DNA of 64,000 nt, taken from Burkholderiaceae bacterium (GTDB lineage Bacteria; Pseudomonadota; Gammaproteobacteria; Burkholderiales; Burkholderiaceae_C). The position numbers and the translations under genes were made by a program. Below the pieces are notes generated by a model, which saw only the letters and a program-made list of their open reading frames with translations, did not search any database and was not told the origin of the DNA. Position 1 is the stretch's first letter. Every line of letters begins with the position of its first letter. Positions 43,932 to 56,093 of the stretch are shown here, piece by piece. The stretch is from positions 248,001-312,000 of the forward strand of contig JAHCKM010000003.1 of NCBI GenBank assembly GCA_026125795.1, read 5' to 3'.

Positions 43932-45124
43932 TTCACGACTCCCTGTTGGTTCAGCGCGCGGATCTCGGCATCGTCGAAGCCGAACTCGCGCAGCACCTGC
44001 GCGCTGTGTTGCCCGGCTTCGGGCGCGGCGCGCTCAAAGGCTTCAGCGTGCGCATGAGCCGACAGGTTGATGGGCGAGCGCAGCAATTGAATGCGGCCGA
44101 GCTGCGGGTGCTCGGCCGGTCGCGTCATGCGCAGATGTCGCACCTGCGGATCGGCAAACGCCTGGCCGATGTCGTGGATCGGGCCGCACGGCACGCCAGC
44201 CGGGTTGAGCCGCCGCACCAACTCGTCGACGCTGAAGTGCGCGGTCACGGCCTGCAGTGCGGCATCGAGGGCGTGGCGGTTCCGGTTGCGTGCCGCCGTG
44301 TCCGCAAACGCGGGGTCCGCGGCCAGTTCCTGCGCGTCGAGCGCCTCGCACAGCGCCTCCCACATCTTCTGCGAGCTGGCGGCGAGGTTGACGAGGCCGT
44401 CGCGTGCTCGATAAGTGCCCATCGGCGCCAGGGTGGGGTGAAAGTTGCCCTGCTGCGCCGGCACTTCGCCGTCCATGGTGAAACGCGCAGCTTGGAAGTC
44501 GAGTTTGTTGAGCATCGCTTCGAGCAGCGAGGTGTGCACCCATTGGCCCTGGCCCGTGTGCTCGCGCTCCAGCAACGCGAGCAGGATGCCCTGGCCGAGA
44601 AACATGCCGGCGGCGGTGTCGGAGATCGCGATGCCCACGCGCATCGGCCCGCGGCCGGGCTCGCCGGTGACCGACATCAGGCCGCTCAGCCCTTGCACGA
44701 TCTGGTCGACGCCGGGGCGCTCGGAATAGGGGCCGTCCTGGCCGAAGCCGGAGATGCTGGCCAGGATGATGCGCGGGTTGATCGCGCGCAGGCGCTCGTA
44801 CCCCAGGCCGAGGCGCTCCTTCACCGCGGCGCGAAAGTTCTCCACCACCACGTCGCTGCGCTGCACCAAGCGGTCGAGCAGCGCGCGGCCGCGCGCGGAC
44901 TTGAGGTCGACGCACAGGCTGCGCTTGTTGCGGTGCAGGTTCTGTTCGTCGGAACTGTGGCGGCGACCGAGCGCGCTGCGGTCACCGGCCTCCGGCGGCG
45001 GCTCCACGCGGACGACGTTGGCACCCCAATCGGCGAGCAGCCGCACGGCGGTGGGGCCGGCGCGCGCGATCGTCAGGTCGAGCACCGTGTAGCGCGCCAG
45101 GGGCAAGGGCGACGGCGTGTTCAT
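43928..45124 (-). CDS. CaiB/BaiF family CoA transferase
   Basis: The 398-residue class III CoA transferase has VLDLTIARAGPTAVRLLADW, GANVVRVEPP, HRNKRSLCVDLK, the catalytic-Asp region VVENFRAAVKERLGLGY, SGFGQDGPYSERPGVDQIVQ and LGQGILLALLEREHTGQGQW. It moves CoA between carboxylic acids via formyl-CoA-transferase-like chemistry. Its ATG overlaps the pnuC stop (TCAT) and its stop overlaps the crotonase ATG, so pnuC-caiB-echA are tightly coupled. Confidence 0.9.
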   Translation of the reverse strand: MNTPSPLPLARYTVLDLTIARAGPTAVRLLADWGANVVRVEPPPEAGDRSALGRRHSSDEQNLHRNKRSLCVDLKSARGRALLDRLVQRSDVVVENFRAAVKERLGLGYERLRAINPRIILASISGFGQDGPYSERPGVDQIVQGLSGLMSVTGEPGRGPMRVGIAISDTAAGMFLGQGILLALLEREHTGQGQWVHTSLLEAMLNKLDFQAARFTMDGEVPAQQGNFHPTLAPMGTYRARDGLVNLAASSQKMWEALCEALDAQELAADPAFADTAARNRNRHALDAALQAVTAHFSVDELVRRLNPAGVPCGPIHDIGQAFADPQVRHLRMTRPAEHPQLGRIQLLRSPINLSAHAHAEAFERAAPEAGQHSAQVLREFGFDDAEIRALNQQGVVK

Positions 45125-45744
45125 GCGACCCGACTCTGCCACACACGCCAACCCACCACCGACAGCACGGCAAACAGCGCGTACAGCAGCACCGTGAGCC
45201 AGAGCTCCTTCAACGCGAACAGGCCGATGCTGAACAGGTTCACCAGCAGCCACACCGGCCAGTTTTCCACCAACTTGCGGCCGAGCAGGAACTGGCCGGT
45301 GATGCTTCCGACGGTGGGCAGCGCGTCGAGATAGGGCACGTCGCTGTCGGTATGGTGGTCCAGCAGCCAGCCCAGCAGCGGCCACGCGGCAAGCGTGAGC
45401 ATGCCGATGCCCAGGCGAGCGGAGGGGGCCAGGACGTGCACACGCAGCGGCGTGCCGTCGGCACCGCGGCCGCGCAGCCACTGCCACCACCCCCAGAACG
45501 CCACCACGATGAACAGCAGCTGCAACGACGCTTCGCCGTAGAGCCGGCTCGATGCGAACAGAACCCCATAGAGCGCCGACGCCGCAATGGCCAGCGGCCA
45601 GGCCCACGGGTTGACGCGGAAGTTGCACAGCACCATCGCGATCGACAGCACGAAGGCCACGATCTCGAGCCAGGTGATCGGCGAGCCCCACCAAGTGAAC
45701 GCAGGGCTCAGAAACGGCGCGATGCGCGCGAGCGCCTCGTCCAA
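45121..45744 (-). CDS. pnuC: Nicotinamide riboside transporter PnuC
   Basis: PnuC imports nicotinamide riboside for NAD salvage. The 207-residue protein has about seven hydrophobic helices with PITWLEIVAFVLSIAMVLCN, NPWAWPLAI, the FWGWWQWLRG motif and the NWPVWLLVNLFSIGLFALKE block that forms the substrate site. TTG appears to be the start at 45744; it lies 6 bp after ftsB. Confidence 0.9.
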   Translation of the reverse strand: MDEALARIAPFLSPAFTWWGSPITWLEIVAFVLSIAMVLCNFRVNPWAWPLAIAASALYGVLFASSRLYGEASLQLLFIVVAFWGWWQWLRGRGADGTPLRVHVLAPSARLGIGMLTLAAWPLLGWLLDHHTDSDVPYLDALPTVGSITGQFLLGRKLVENWPVWLLVNLFSIGLFALKELWLTVLLYALFAVLSVVGWRVWQSRVA

Positions 45745-45750
45745 GGCGGG

Positions 45751-46035
45751 TCAGCGCTTGGGCGCCACCTGCACGAAGACTTCGTCGGGCCGCACCATGC
45801 CGAGCTCGCTGCGCGCCTTCTCCTCGATCATCCCGAGGCCGGCCTTCAGATCAAGCACCTCGGCGGACATGCGCTGGTTGCGCATCTGCGCCTGCTCGTT
45901 CTGTGCATTCAGCGCCGCCAGCTGGGAGCGCTGGCTCCACACATGCGGCACGCTGCCCTTGCCGAACCACAGCCCGAGGTGCACGAGCGCCAGCAGCGTG
46001 GCGAGCAGCCAGGTCGCGGTGCGGGCGTTAATCAT
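45751..46035 (-). CDS. ftsB: Cell division protein FtsB
   Basis: The 94-residue bitopic divisome protein has an N-terminal transmembrane helix (~5-25, TATWLLATLLALVHLGLWFG) and a periplasmic coiled coil (SQLAALNAQNEQAQMRNQRM). FtsB forms a complex with FtsQ and FtsL. The eno-ftsB order, 25 bp apart, is the usual one. Confidence 0.92.
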   Translation of the reverse strand: MINARTATWLLATLLALVHLGLWFGKGSVPHVWSQRSQLAALNAQNEQAQMRNQRMSAEVLDLKAGLGMIEEKARSELGMVRPDEVFVQVAPKR

Positions 46036-46060
46036 GTGCGGGCGGTCCGTGGTGTCGCGT

Positions 46061-47374
<1,314 letters not shown>

Positions 47375-47387
47375 TCAGGAGGGAAGC

Positions 47388-47696
47388 TCAGGCGGGCGGC
47401 GCGTCAACGCCCTCGACCAGCACCATGTTGAAGTACTCGGTCTTGCCTTTGCGCAGCTTGCGCACCTCGGTGTAGTGCGGGCCGTCGTAGAAGGCCTTGG
47501 CCGCCTCATAACTGGGAAAGCGAAGCATCGCCACACGGTGCGGCTGCCAGTCGCCCTCGAGCGTTTCATGCTTGCCGCCGCGCACCAGGTACTCGCCGCC
47601 GGCGGCCTTCACCGCCGCGGGCGCGGCCGCCATGTAAGCCTTGTAGCCTTCGGGGTCGGTGACGTGCATCTCAACCATCAGGTAGGCAACCGGCAT
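47388..47696 (-). CDS. DUF1330 ferredoxin-like-fold protein
   Basis: This 102-residue dimeric alpha/beta-barrel-type protein starts MPVAYLMVEMHVTDPEGYKA and contains EYLVRGGKHETLEGDW and VAMLRFPSYEAAKAFYDGPH. The family has no settled function. It lies between kdsA and eno on the same strand, as in many Burkholderiales. The ATG at 47696 matches the family start; the open frame extends further upstream. Confidence 0.88.
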   Translation of the reverse strand: MPVAYLMVEMHVTDPEGYKAYMAAAPAAVKAAGGEYLVRGGKHETLEGDWQPHRVAMLRFPSYEAAKAFYDGPHYTEVRKLRKGKTEYFNMVLVEGVDAPPA

Positions 47697-47718
47697 CGGC
47701 AGTCTCCAGTTCTCGAGG

Positions 47719-48576
47719 TCAGCAGGAAAAATCGGTCTCGAGCAGCGGCTGCTGCTTGACCACCCGATCGAGCGCGAGCAGTTGCTCGAGCAGCGCACGC
47801 ATGTGCTTCAGCGGCACTGCGTTGGGCCCGTCCGACAGCGCCTTGGCCGGATCGGGGTGGGTTTCCATGAAGATGCCGGCGATGCCCACCGCCACCGCGG
47901 CGCGCGCCAGCACCGGCACGAATTCGCGCTGGCCGCCCGAGCTCGTGCCTTGCCCGCCCGGCAGCTGCACCGAATGCGTGGCGTCGAACACCACCGGAGC
48001 GCCCGTCTCGCGCATGATCGCCAGCGAGCGCATGTCGGACACCAGGTTGTTGTAGCCAAAGCTCGCGCCGCGTTCGCAGGCGAGGAAGTTGTCCTCGTTC
48101 AGACCCTTCTCGCGCGCCGCCGCCCGCGCCTTGTCGATCACGTTCTTCATGTCGTGCGGCGCGAGGAACTGGCCCTTCTTGATGTTGACCGGCTTGCCGC
48201 TTTGCGCCACGGCACGGATGAAATCGGTCTGCCGGCTCAAAAAGGCGGGCGTCTGCAGCACGTCGACCACCTGGGCCACCACGGGCACCTCGGCTTCGGT
48301 GTGCACGTCGGTGAGCACCGGCACCTTCAGCTCGCGCCTGACCTTGGCCAGGATCTCCAGGCCCTTGTCCATGCCGGGGCCGCGAAACGACGTGCCGCTG
48401 GAGCGATTGGCCTTGTCGTAGCTGGACTTGAAGATGAACGGGATGCCCAGCGCCTGGGTCATCTCCTGGAGCCGGCCGGCGACCTCGAGCTGCAACTGCT
48501 CGGATTCGACGACACAAGGGCCTGCAATCAGGAACAACGGCCGGTTCAGCCCGACGTCGAATCCACACAGTCTCAT
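47719..48576 (-). CDS. kdsA: 3-deoxy-8-phosphooctulonate (KDO-8-P) synthase
   Basis: KdsA condenses PEP with arabinose 5-phosphate for lipopolysaccharide core synthesis. The 285-residue TIM barrel has [85 protein letters not shown] and [20 protein letters not shown]. It lies 73 bp from pyrG, with a repeat copy between. Confidence 0.96.
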   Translation of the reverse strand: MRLCGFDVGLNRPLFLIAGPCVVESEQLQLEVAGRLQEMTQALGIPFIFKSSYDKANRSSGTSFRGPGMDKGLEILAKVRRELKVPVLTDVHTEAEVPVVAQVVDVLQTPAFLSRQTDFIRAVAQSGKPVNIKKGQFLAPHDMKNVIDKARAAAREKGLNEDNFLACERGASFGYNNLVSDMRSLAIMRETGAPVVFDATHSVQLPGGQGTSSGGQREFVPVLARAAVAVGIAGIFMETHPDPAKALSDGPNAVPLKHMRALLEQLLALDRVVKQQPLLETDFSC

Positions 48577-48579
48577 CGA

Positions 48580-48649
48580 TCTCGCATCCCGGTGCGGGCT
48601 CTCTCCCCCCGCGGGGGAGCCAACCACCTTGGGGCGGCCCGGCGGTGGC
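48580..48649. repeat. Intergenic CCCCC/GGGGG repeat, copy 6
   Basis: It fills the pyrG-kdsA gap: GGTGCGGGCTCTCTCCCCCC, then GCGGGGGAGCCAACCACCTT, then GGGGCGGCCCGGCGGTGG ending just at the pyrG stop. The CTCCCCCCGCGGGGGAG core is a strong palindrome. Confidence 0.75.
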
Positions 48650-50388
<1,739 letters not shown>

Positions 50389-50490
50389 TCGATGGACCAT
50401 TTCGGCCCTTTCCGGCATGTGCACCGGCCCGGCTGTGGACGCTTCGCCACACCCTGGGGAAAGCACGCAAGCTCAGGTCGGCGTCGCATT

Positions 50491-50517
50491 GTGTCGCAAG
50501 CCTGTCGATTGCGACAC
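50491..50517. promoter_or_regulatory. Inverted repeat, probable operator upstream of the TonB-dependent receptor
   Basis: GTGTCGCAA (50491-50499), nine spacer bases, TTGCGACAC (50509-50517): a perfect 9-bp dyad with a centre-to-centre half-site distance of 18 bp. It is about 135 bp before the receptor ATG. The adjacent regulator genes are natural candidates for binding, but this is inference. Confidence 0.55.
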
Positions 50518-50649
50518 CACACCATGCATCGCAACGAGGTGACTGCGCTGCGTCGCGGCGCATCGCGCGGCTGACATCCACTGCTTCGATCGAAACGCTC
50601 ACCGCTGCCTAGATTGTCTCGATTCGTTTCGGCGACGGGAGTCGAGGGC

Positions 50650-53454
50650 ATGAAGGCGACAGTGCGTTGGACGGTGCTGGCGGCACGCATGGCGTGTGCG
50701 GGCCTGGCGGCCGGTGCGGAGGTGTGGGCGCAGGACACACCGCAACGCGTGGAGATCACCGGCTCGTCGATCAAGCGCACCGACGCGGAGACCGCGTTGC
50801 CGGTGCAGGTGATCACGCGCCAGGAGATCCAGTCGTCTGGCGCGGTCAACGTCGAGCAGCTGCTGCAATCGATCAGCGCGGCGTCGAGCTCGGGCGGGAT
50901 CACCAACTCGTCGTCGTCGGGGGCGGCCACCGGCGGCATCTCTTCGATTTCGTTGCGCGGACTGACGTCGCTGCGCACGCTGGTGCTTATCAACGGCAGG
51001 CGCATCGCGCCCTACGGCATCGGATTCGTCGGCGACTCGGTGTCGGTGGACGTCAACTCGATCCCTTTGTCGGCCATCGAGCGCGTCGAGGTGCTCAAGG
51101 ACGGTGCGTCGGCGATCTACGGCTCCGACGCGATTGCCGGCGTCGTCAACTTCATCCTGCGCAAGGACTACAACGCGCTAGAGCTGTCGGCGGACTATGG
51201 CGACACCACGCAGGGCGGCGCCAGCCTGAAGCGCGCGACCATCACGTGGGGCAAGGGCGACGTCACCACCGACAAGTTCAACCTCATGCTGTCGGCGTCG
51301 TTCCAGAAGGAGGGCGCGCTGTTCGGCCGTGACCGCGACTTCGCCGCACGCGGCTACAACGTGGAACACAACAACGACGTCACGTCGTTCAACACCTTCC
51401 CGGCCAACTTCCTGCTGATCGATCCGTCGGGCAACGGCGGCAACCCGAGCGCGCCCACCTGCCCTGGGCCGTATTCGTTCGACAGCCCGTTCCTCACCGG
51501 CAGCGGCTTCTGCGCCTACGACCCGTCGCCCGACGTGACGCTGCTGCCGGCCAGCGAGCGCGCCAGCCTGTTCGCTTCGGCGCGTTTCGCGGTGACGAGC
51601 AGCCTCGAGTTGTTTGCCGAGGCTTCGTTCAACCGCAACAAGCAGCGAACGGTGATCCAGCCGGTGCCGCTGTCGTTCCTGTTCACGCTGCCGCCGAACC
51701 ACCCGCTGTACAACGTGCCGCCGTACAACGGCTTCTATCCGCCGGGTGCGCCCGGCGGCCTGGGTGGCACCGAGCATGGCCTCGGCGTGGGGCTGAACAC
51801 GATCATCGTGTACCCCGACATGCCCTTCTATCCCACCGCGACGGTGCAGGCGCTGGTGGGTGCCGGCAACCCGCTGCCGCCGATTGCGCCGCTGTACCGC
51901 TCGGCGTTGAGCGGCAATCGCGACTTCACCGACGTGTCGGAATCGCCGCGCCTCGTGCTCGGCGCGCGCGGCGACGCGATCGGCTGGGACTACGAGGCGG
52001 CGTACCTGCACACCGCCAGCCGGGTGCGCGAGACGGTGGCCAGCGGCTACCCGGCGCTGACGCAGATCCTGCCGTTGCTCAACAGCGGTACCGTCAACCT
52101 GTTCGGGCCCAACACGCCGGACATCGAAGCCCAGGTGCGCGCCACCGGGTTCACCGGCGACGCGTTCCGCATCAAGTCACAGATCGACAGCGTCGCCGGC
52201 AAGGCCACGCGCGATCTCACGGCGATGCCTGGCGGGCCGCTGGCGCTGGCGATCGGCGTTGAGCACCGGCTCGAGAAGTTCCTGTTCGATCCGGCGCCGG
52301 AGATCCAGACCGGGGACATCTCGGGCTACGGCGGCAATCTGCTGCTGACCGACCGCAAGCGCAACGTCGAGGCGGCGTTCGGCGAGCTGAACATCCCGAT
52401 CCTCAAGGGGCTCGAGGTCAACACGGCGGTGCGCTTCGACCACTACGAGGGCGTGGGCAGTTCCACCACGCCGAAAGTCAGCCTGCGCTGGCAGCCGGTC
52501 TCCGAGGTGCTGCTGCGCGGCGCAGTGGGCAAGGGCTTCCGCGCGCCGAGCCTGCAGGACCTCTATCTGCCGATCACCAACAATGTGACGCCTGCGGGCA
52601 CCAACGACCCCGTTCGCTGTCCGGTCACCGGCAGCCGCACCGACTGCTCGACGCAGTTCAACGTGGTCAACGGCGGCGATCCGAACCTGAAGCCGGAAAA
52701 ATCGACCAATGCGACCGTGGGCATCGTATTTGCGCCGACGAACAGCGCCTCGCTCGCGGTCGATGCGTTCAAGATCGAGTTGAAGGACACCATCGTCAAC
52801 GGCGTGGCGCTGGCCACCATCCTCAGCGACCTCGACCGTTATGGCCATCTGGTGCAGCGCGGTCCGGTCGATCCGGCTTTTCCGACCCTGCCCGGGCCGA
52901 TCACTGCCATCACGCAGACCAACATCAACCTGGGCGAGACGCGCGTGTCGGGCATCGATCTCGACGGCCGCTGGGTGTTCGCCAACGGCGCGTTCGGCCG
53001 CTTTGGCGCGCAGCTGTCGGGCACGTACTTCCTCAAATACAAGGTGCAGAACCCGGACGGCACGTTCGCAGACGGCGTCGACCAGCCGAACACGGCGACC
53101 GGCGGGCTGATCCCGCGCTGGAAGCATTACCTCGCCGTCGATTGGACCGCAGGGCCCTGGGGCGTGACGTTGGCGCAGAATTTCCAGAAAGGACACTGGG
53201 ACCTGCCGGCGACCAATGCAGCGCCGGGTGATCCGCAGCGTCGCGTGGGCCACTACGAGACCTACGACCTGCAGCTGCGCTACACCGGATTCAAGTCGCT
53301 CACATTGAGGGGCGGCGTGCGCAATCTCTTTGACCGGGATCCGCCGTACAGCAACGCCGGCGGCCAGACCAGCTTCCAGACCGGTTACGACCCGCTCTAC
53401 GCCGACCCGCGCGGGCGCTTCATTTACGTCGGCTTCAGCTACGAGTTTAAGTAG
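50650..53454 (+). CDS. TonB-dependent outer-membrane receptor
   Basis: The 934-residue product has a signal peptide (~1-30, cleaved near VWAQD), a TonB-box-like EITGSSIKR, the plug domain (~45-175) with PVQVITRQEIQSSGAVNVEQ, LRGLTSLRTLVLINGRR and VEVLKDGASAIYGSDAIAGV, and a 22-strand barrel ending in FIYVGFSYEFK with the C-terminal aromatic. It belongs to the iron-complex/B12/carbohydrate receptor group, of the large type common in Xanthomonas and Sphingomonads. The ligand cannot be read. Expression probably involves the upstream dyad and the flanking regulators. Its end overlaps the following minus-strand regulator by 16 bp. Confidence 0.9.
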   Translation: MKATVRWTVLAARMACAGLAAGAEVWAQDTPQRVEITGSSIKRTDAETALPVQVITRQEIQSSGAVNVEQLLQSISAASSSGGITNSSSSGAATGGISSISLRGLTSLRTLVLINGRRIAPYGIGFVGDSVSVDVNSIPLSAIERVEVLKDGASAIYGSDAIAGVVNFILRKDYNALELSADYGDTTQGGASLKRATITWGKGDVTTDKFNLMLSASFQKEGALFGRDRDFAARGYNVEHNNDVTSFNTFPANFLLIDPSGNGGNPSAPTCPGPYSFDSPFLTGSGFCAYDPSPDVTLLPASERASLFASARFAVTSSLELFAEASFNRNKQRTVIQPVPLSFLFTLPPNHPLYNVPPYNGFYPPGAPGGLGGTEHGLGVGLNTIIVYPDMPFYPTATVQALVGAGNPLPPIAPLYRSALSGNRDFTDVSESPRLVLGARGDAIGWDYEAAYLHTASRVRETVASGYPALTQILPLLNSGTVNLFGPNTPDIEAQVRATGFTGDAFRIKSQIDSVAGKATRDLTAMPGGPLALAIGVEHRLEKFLFDPAPEIQTGDISGYGGNLLLTDRKRNVEAAFGELNIPILKGLEVNTAVRFDHYEGVGSSTTPKVSLRWQPVSEVLLRGAVGKGFRAPSLQDLYLPITNNVTPAGTNDPVRCPVTGSRTDCSTQFNVVNGGDPNLKPEKSTNATVGIVFAPTNSASLAVDAFKIELKDTIVNGVALATILSDLDRYGHLVQRGPVDPAFPTLPGPITAITQTNINLGETRVSGIDLDGRWVFANGAFGRFGAQLSGTYFLKYKVQNPDGTFADGVDQPNTATGGLIPRWKHYLAVDWTAGPWGVTLAQNFQKGHWDLPATNAAPGDPQRRVGHYETYDLQLRYTGFKSLTLRGGVRNLFDRDPPYSNAGGQTSFQTGYDPLYADPRGRFIYVGFSYEFK

Positions 53455-54287
53455 TCAGGGGCGACGCCGTGCGCAAGGCGCGGTTCGCCCAGTGCGGCAC
53501 CGCGCAGCACGAAGCCGCGTCCGCGCACGGCCTCGATCGCGAGATCCTGCACGCCGGCCGCGTGCAGGCGCTGGCGCAGCCTGTGCACGTAGACGTCGAC
53601 GCTGCGCGCGCGCAGTTGCGAGTCGGGCGCGCAAACCTGTTCGTGCAGCTCGGCGCGCGGCACCACGCGGCCCGCGTGCTGCGCCAGGCAGCGCAGCAGG
53701 TGCGCCTGGCCGCCGGTGAGCGCGATGGTCTGCTCGCCGCGCTGCAGCTGGTTGTGCACCGGATCGAGCCGCCAGCCCGACGGCAGATCGGGCGCGGCGG
53801 CGTGGCCGCGTTCGGCCTGCAGCGCTGCTGCGCCGCCGTGGCGGCGCAGCAGCGCCTCCAGACGTGCACGCAGTCGCCGCGGCGTCACCGGGTGGGCGAG
53901 GTGCTCGTCAGCGCCGAGTTCGAGCGCGATGATCTCGTCGACCTCGTCTTGCGACGCATCGAGCACGAGCAACGCGCCGTTGAAGCGGCGCCGCAACTGC
54001 GCCAGCGCCAACGGCAGCGGGCTCCCGTCGGCCTGCGCGTCGTAAACGATGGCATCGGGCACCACCTGGTCGGCGACGCCGTCGAGCTTGTGCAGGCCGT
54101 CGATCCATATGCAGCGCAGGCCACGCTGCGCCAGACAGTCGACCACGCTGCGCTGCGGCGCGCTTCCGCGCGCGACCATGAGCACCAGGTGCGCCGGCGC
54201 CTCCCACGGCTGCTCGTCAGCTGCGTCAGCCGTTGGCACGGCCACCGCCAGTGATTCACGGTGATAACCCATGACGCTGGCCATCAT
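53439..54287 (-). CDS. OmpR-type regulator with atypical receiver domain (A)
   Basis: The 282-residue product has a receiver-like domain (~30-150) and a C-terminal winged-helix Trans_reg_C domain (~175-270, ALTGGQAHLLRCLAQHAGRV ... SVDVYVHRLRQRLHAAG, GRGFVLRG). In the receiver the usual acidic pair is missing (HLVLMVARGS), the Asp in DAIVYDAQAD remains, and the switch Lys is His (LAHPVTPRRL). It probably works without normal phosphorylation. No kinase gene is adjacent. ATG at 54287 was preferred to a TTG 24 bp upstream. It overlaps the receptor tail and is divergent from the MocR-like gene. Confidence 0.82.
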   Translation of the reverse strand: MMASVMGYHRESLAVAVPTADAADEQPWEAPAHLVLMVARGSAPQRSVVDCLAQRGLRCIWIDGLHKLDGVADQVVPDAIVYDAQADGSPLPLALAQLRRRFNGALLVLDASQDEVDEIIALELGADEHLAHPVTPRRLRARLEALLRRHGGAAALQAERGHAAAPDLPSGWRLDPVHNQLQRGEQTIALTGGQAHLLRCLAQHAGRVVPRAELHEQVCAPDSQLRARSVDVYVHRLRQRLHAAGVQDLAIEAVRGRGFVLRGAALGEPRLAHGVAPDYLNS

Positions 54288-54449
54288 GGGTGGCTCGGCC
54301 AGGGACGACAAGGACCATTGTGGCCGTACGCCTCAAGCCAATGCGGTGGCGCCGCGACTCGGACACACGGAGCCGCAGCCCGTCGCATGCTCATGCAGTT
54401 CATCGCGCCAAACACCTAAATTCGCGCTGCCTCTCACACCCGGCGGTTG

Positions 54450-54527
54450 ACATGGGCCCCCACGCTCACCTCGTTCGCGACCCCCCGAGGGGGCTTCGGC
54501 GGCTTCGGGCAGCTGGGCGCCACTGAC
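54450..54527. repeat. Intergenic CCCCC/GGGGG repeat, copy 7
   Basis: GGGCCCCCACGCTCACCTCG, CGACCCCCCGAGGGGGCTTC, GGCGGCTTCGGGCAGCTGGG and CGCCACTGAC, ending at the start codon of the MocR-like gene. It is closest in block order to copy 1. It is open in frame with the gene, so a longer product from 54447 is formally possible. Confidence 0.75.
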
Positions 54528-56093
54528 ATGGTGAAGCAGGCCGCCGGCGTCCTGATCCAGCCCCTGGTTCGCTCGGCGTCGGAGCGCGTGTCGCGGCGTC
54601 TGCAGGTGTACCAGACCGTGCTCGATGCGATCCACCGCGGCGTGCTGTCGCCGGGCGCTCGGCTGCCGTCGGCACGGCAACTGGCCGCGGACTGGAGCGT
54701 GGCGCGTGGCGCGGTCGACGAGGCGTTCGCCCAGCTGCAGATCGAGGGTTATCTCGAGCGCCGCGTCGGCGACGGCACGTACGTGACGCGCCGGCCGCAA
54801 CCGATCGTGCAGCCTGACGCTCCGCGCGTGCTGCGCCCGCCGAGCCAATCGGCGCAGCAGGTGCTGAACCGCTTCTCGGTCTACCTCGGCAAGCCCAGGC
54901 AGGTGGAGTTGCCGCACGTGCTGCTGACGCCGATGCCGCTGTTCCCGCGCGCGCCGATGATCGAGCAGTTCCCGCTGCCGATCTGGCGCCGGCTGATGAT
55001 GCGGGCGCTCGGCGAGGACTACCGCGCGCATCTGAGCTACGGCGCCGCGGCCGGCCTGCCCGAGCTGCGCGAGGCGATCGCGCGCCACTTGTCGCTGACG
55101 CGCGCCACGCTGTGCTCGCCGCAGCAGGTGCTGGTGCTGAACAGCCCGATGCAGGCCATCGAGCTGATCGGCCGCGTGCTGCTCGAGCCGGGTGACAAGG
55201 TCTGGCTCGAAGACCCGGGACATGCAAGCCTGGTGTCGCTGTTCCAGGTGTTGCATGCCCAGGTGGTGGGCGTGCCGCTCGACGCGCGCGGACTCGACGT
55301 GGCCGCCGGCCGGCAGGTGGCGCCGGATGCCGCCGCCGTCTACCTGCATCCGCTGACGCAGTTTCCGCTCGGCGTGCGCACCGACAGCGCGCGCCGCGCC
55401 GAGCTGCTGCAATGGGCGGACGAAAGCGGCGCCTGGATCATCGAGGGCAACTTCAACGACGAGATTGCGCACGACGGCGCGGCGCCGGTGTCGTTCCAGG
55501 CCATGGATCGCTCCGACCGCGTGGTGCTGATGGGCACATTCGAAGGCATCATGTTCCCGTCGTTGCGCCTGGCCTATCTGGTGGTGCCCGAGCGCCTGGT
55601 GGAGGTGTTCGTCGCGATGCGCGGCCTGCTCGGCGACCACACCAACGCGTCGTTGCAGATCGCCATGGCCGCCTTCATCGACGAAGGCCACATGAGCAAC
55701 CACCTGCGCACGCTGCGCGAGGTGTCGCGCGAGCGCCGCGATGCTTTCGTGGCGGCGGCGCACCGTCACCTGCCCGATTGGGCCCGGGTCGGGCCGACCG
55801 CTGCCGGCACGCATGCCTGCCTGCATCTGCCGCCCGAGGTGGGCGACATGGAGGTGATGCGCCGCATCCGCGAGCACGGCGTGATGGCGATCGCACTGTC
55901 GTCGACCTGCTGGAACCCGCGTCCCTGGAACGGCCTGGTGCTGGGTTATGGCGCGTTCGCGCCGGCGGCAATCGATCAGGCCATGCGCACGATCGGGCGT
56001 GTGCTGCGGGAGATGAAGCACTCACCGGTCGCGTCGCGCGCTGGCGCCGCCGCGCCGCGCAAGGCTCACCAGGCCAGGGGCGAGAAGAGATAG
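54528..56093 (+). CDS. MocR/GntR-like regulator with a degenerate aminotransferase domain
   Basis: This 521-residue protein joins a GntR winged helix (~20-90, GVLSPGARLPSARQLAADWS and EGYLERRVGDGTYVT) to a fold-I aminotransferase-like domain (~130-490). Normal MocR proteins bind PLP through a Lys in a TFSKxLxPxLRLGY motif. Here the sequence is MGTFEGIMFPSLRLAYLVVP, with Glu in place of the Lys neighbourhood and no Lys in the loop. The Asp that contacts the PLP ring (EDDYDSE) reads EGNFNDE. PLP therefore cannot be held covalently, and ring contact is weakened. The ligand may be different or absent. The gene lies between two atypical OmpR-type regulators. Confidence 0.87.
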   Translation: MVKQAAGVLIQPLVRSASERVSRRLQVYQTVLDAIHRGVLSPGARLPSARQLAADWSVARGAVDEAFAQLQIEGYLERRVGDGTYVTRRPQPIVQPDAPRVLRPPSQSAQQVLNRFSVYLGKPRQVELPHVLLTPMPLFPRAPMIEQFPLPIWRRLMMRALGEDYRAHLSYGAAAGLPELREAIARHLSLTRATLCSPQQVLVLNSPMQAIELIGRVLLEPGDKVWLEDPGHASLVSLFQVLHAQVVGVPLDARGLDVAAGRQVAPDAAAVYLHPLTQFPLGVRTDSARRAELLQWADESGAWIIEGNFNDEIAHDGAAPVSFQAMDRSDRVVLMGTFEGIMFPSLRLAYLVVPERLVEVFVAMRGLLGDHTNASLQIAMAAFIDEGHMSNHLRTLREVSRERRDAFVAAAHRHLPDWARVGPTAAGTHACLHLPPEVGDMEVMRRIREHGVMAIALSSTCWNPRPWNGLVLGYGAFAPAAIDQAMRTIGRVLREMKHSPVASRAGAAAPRKAHQARGEKR

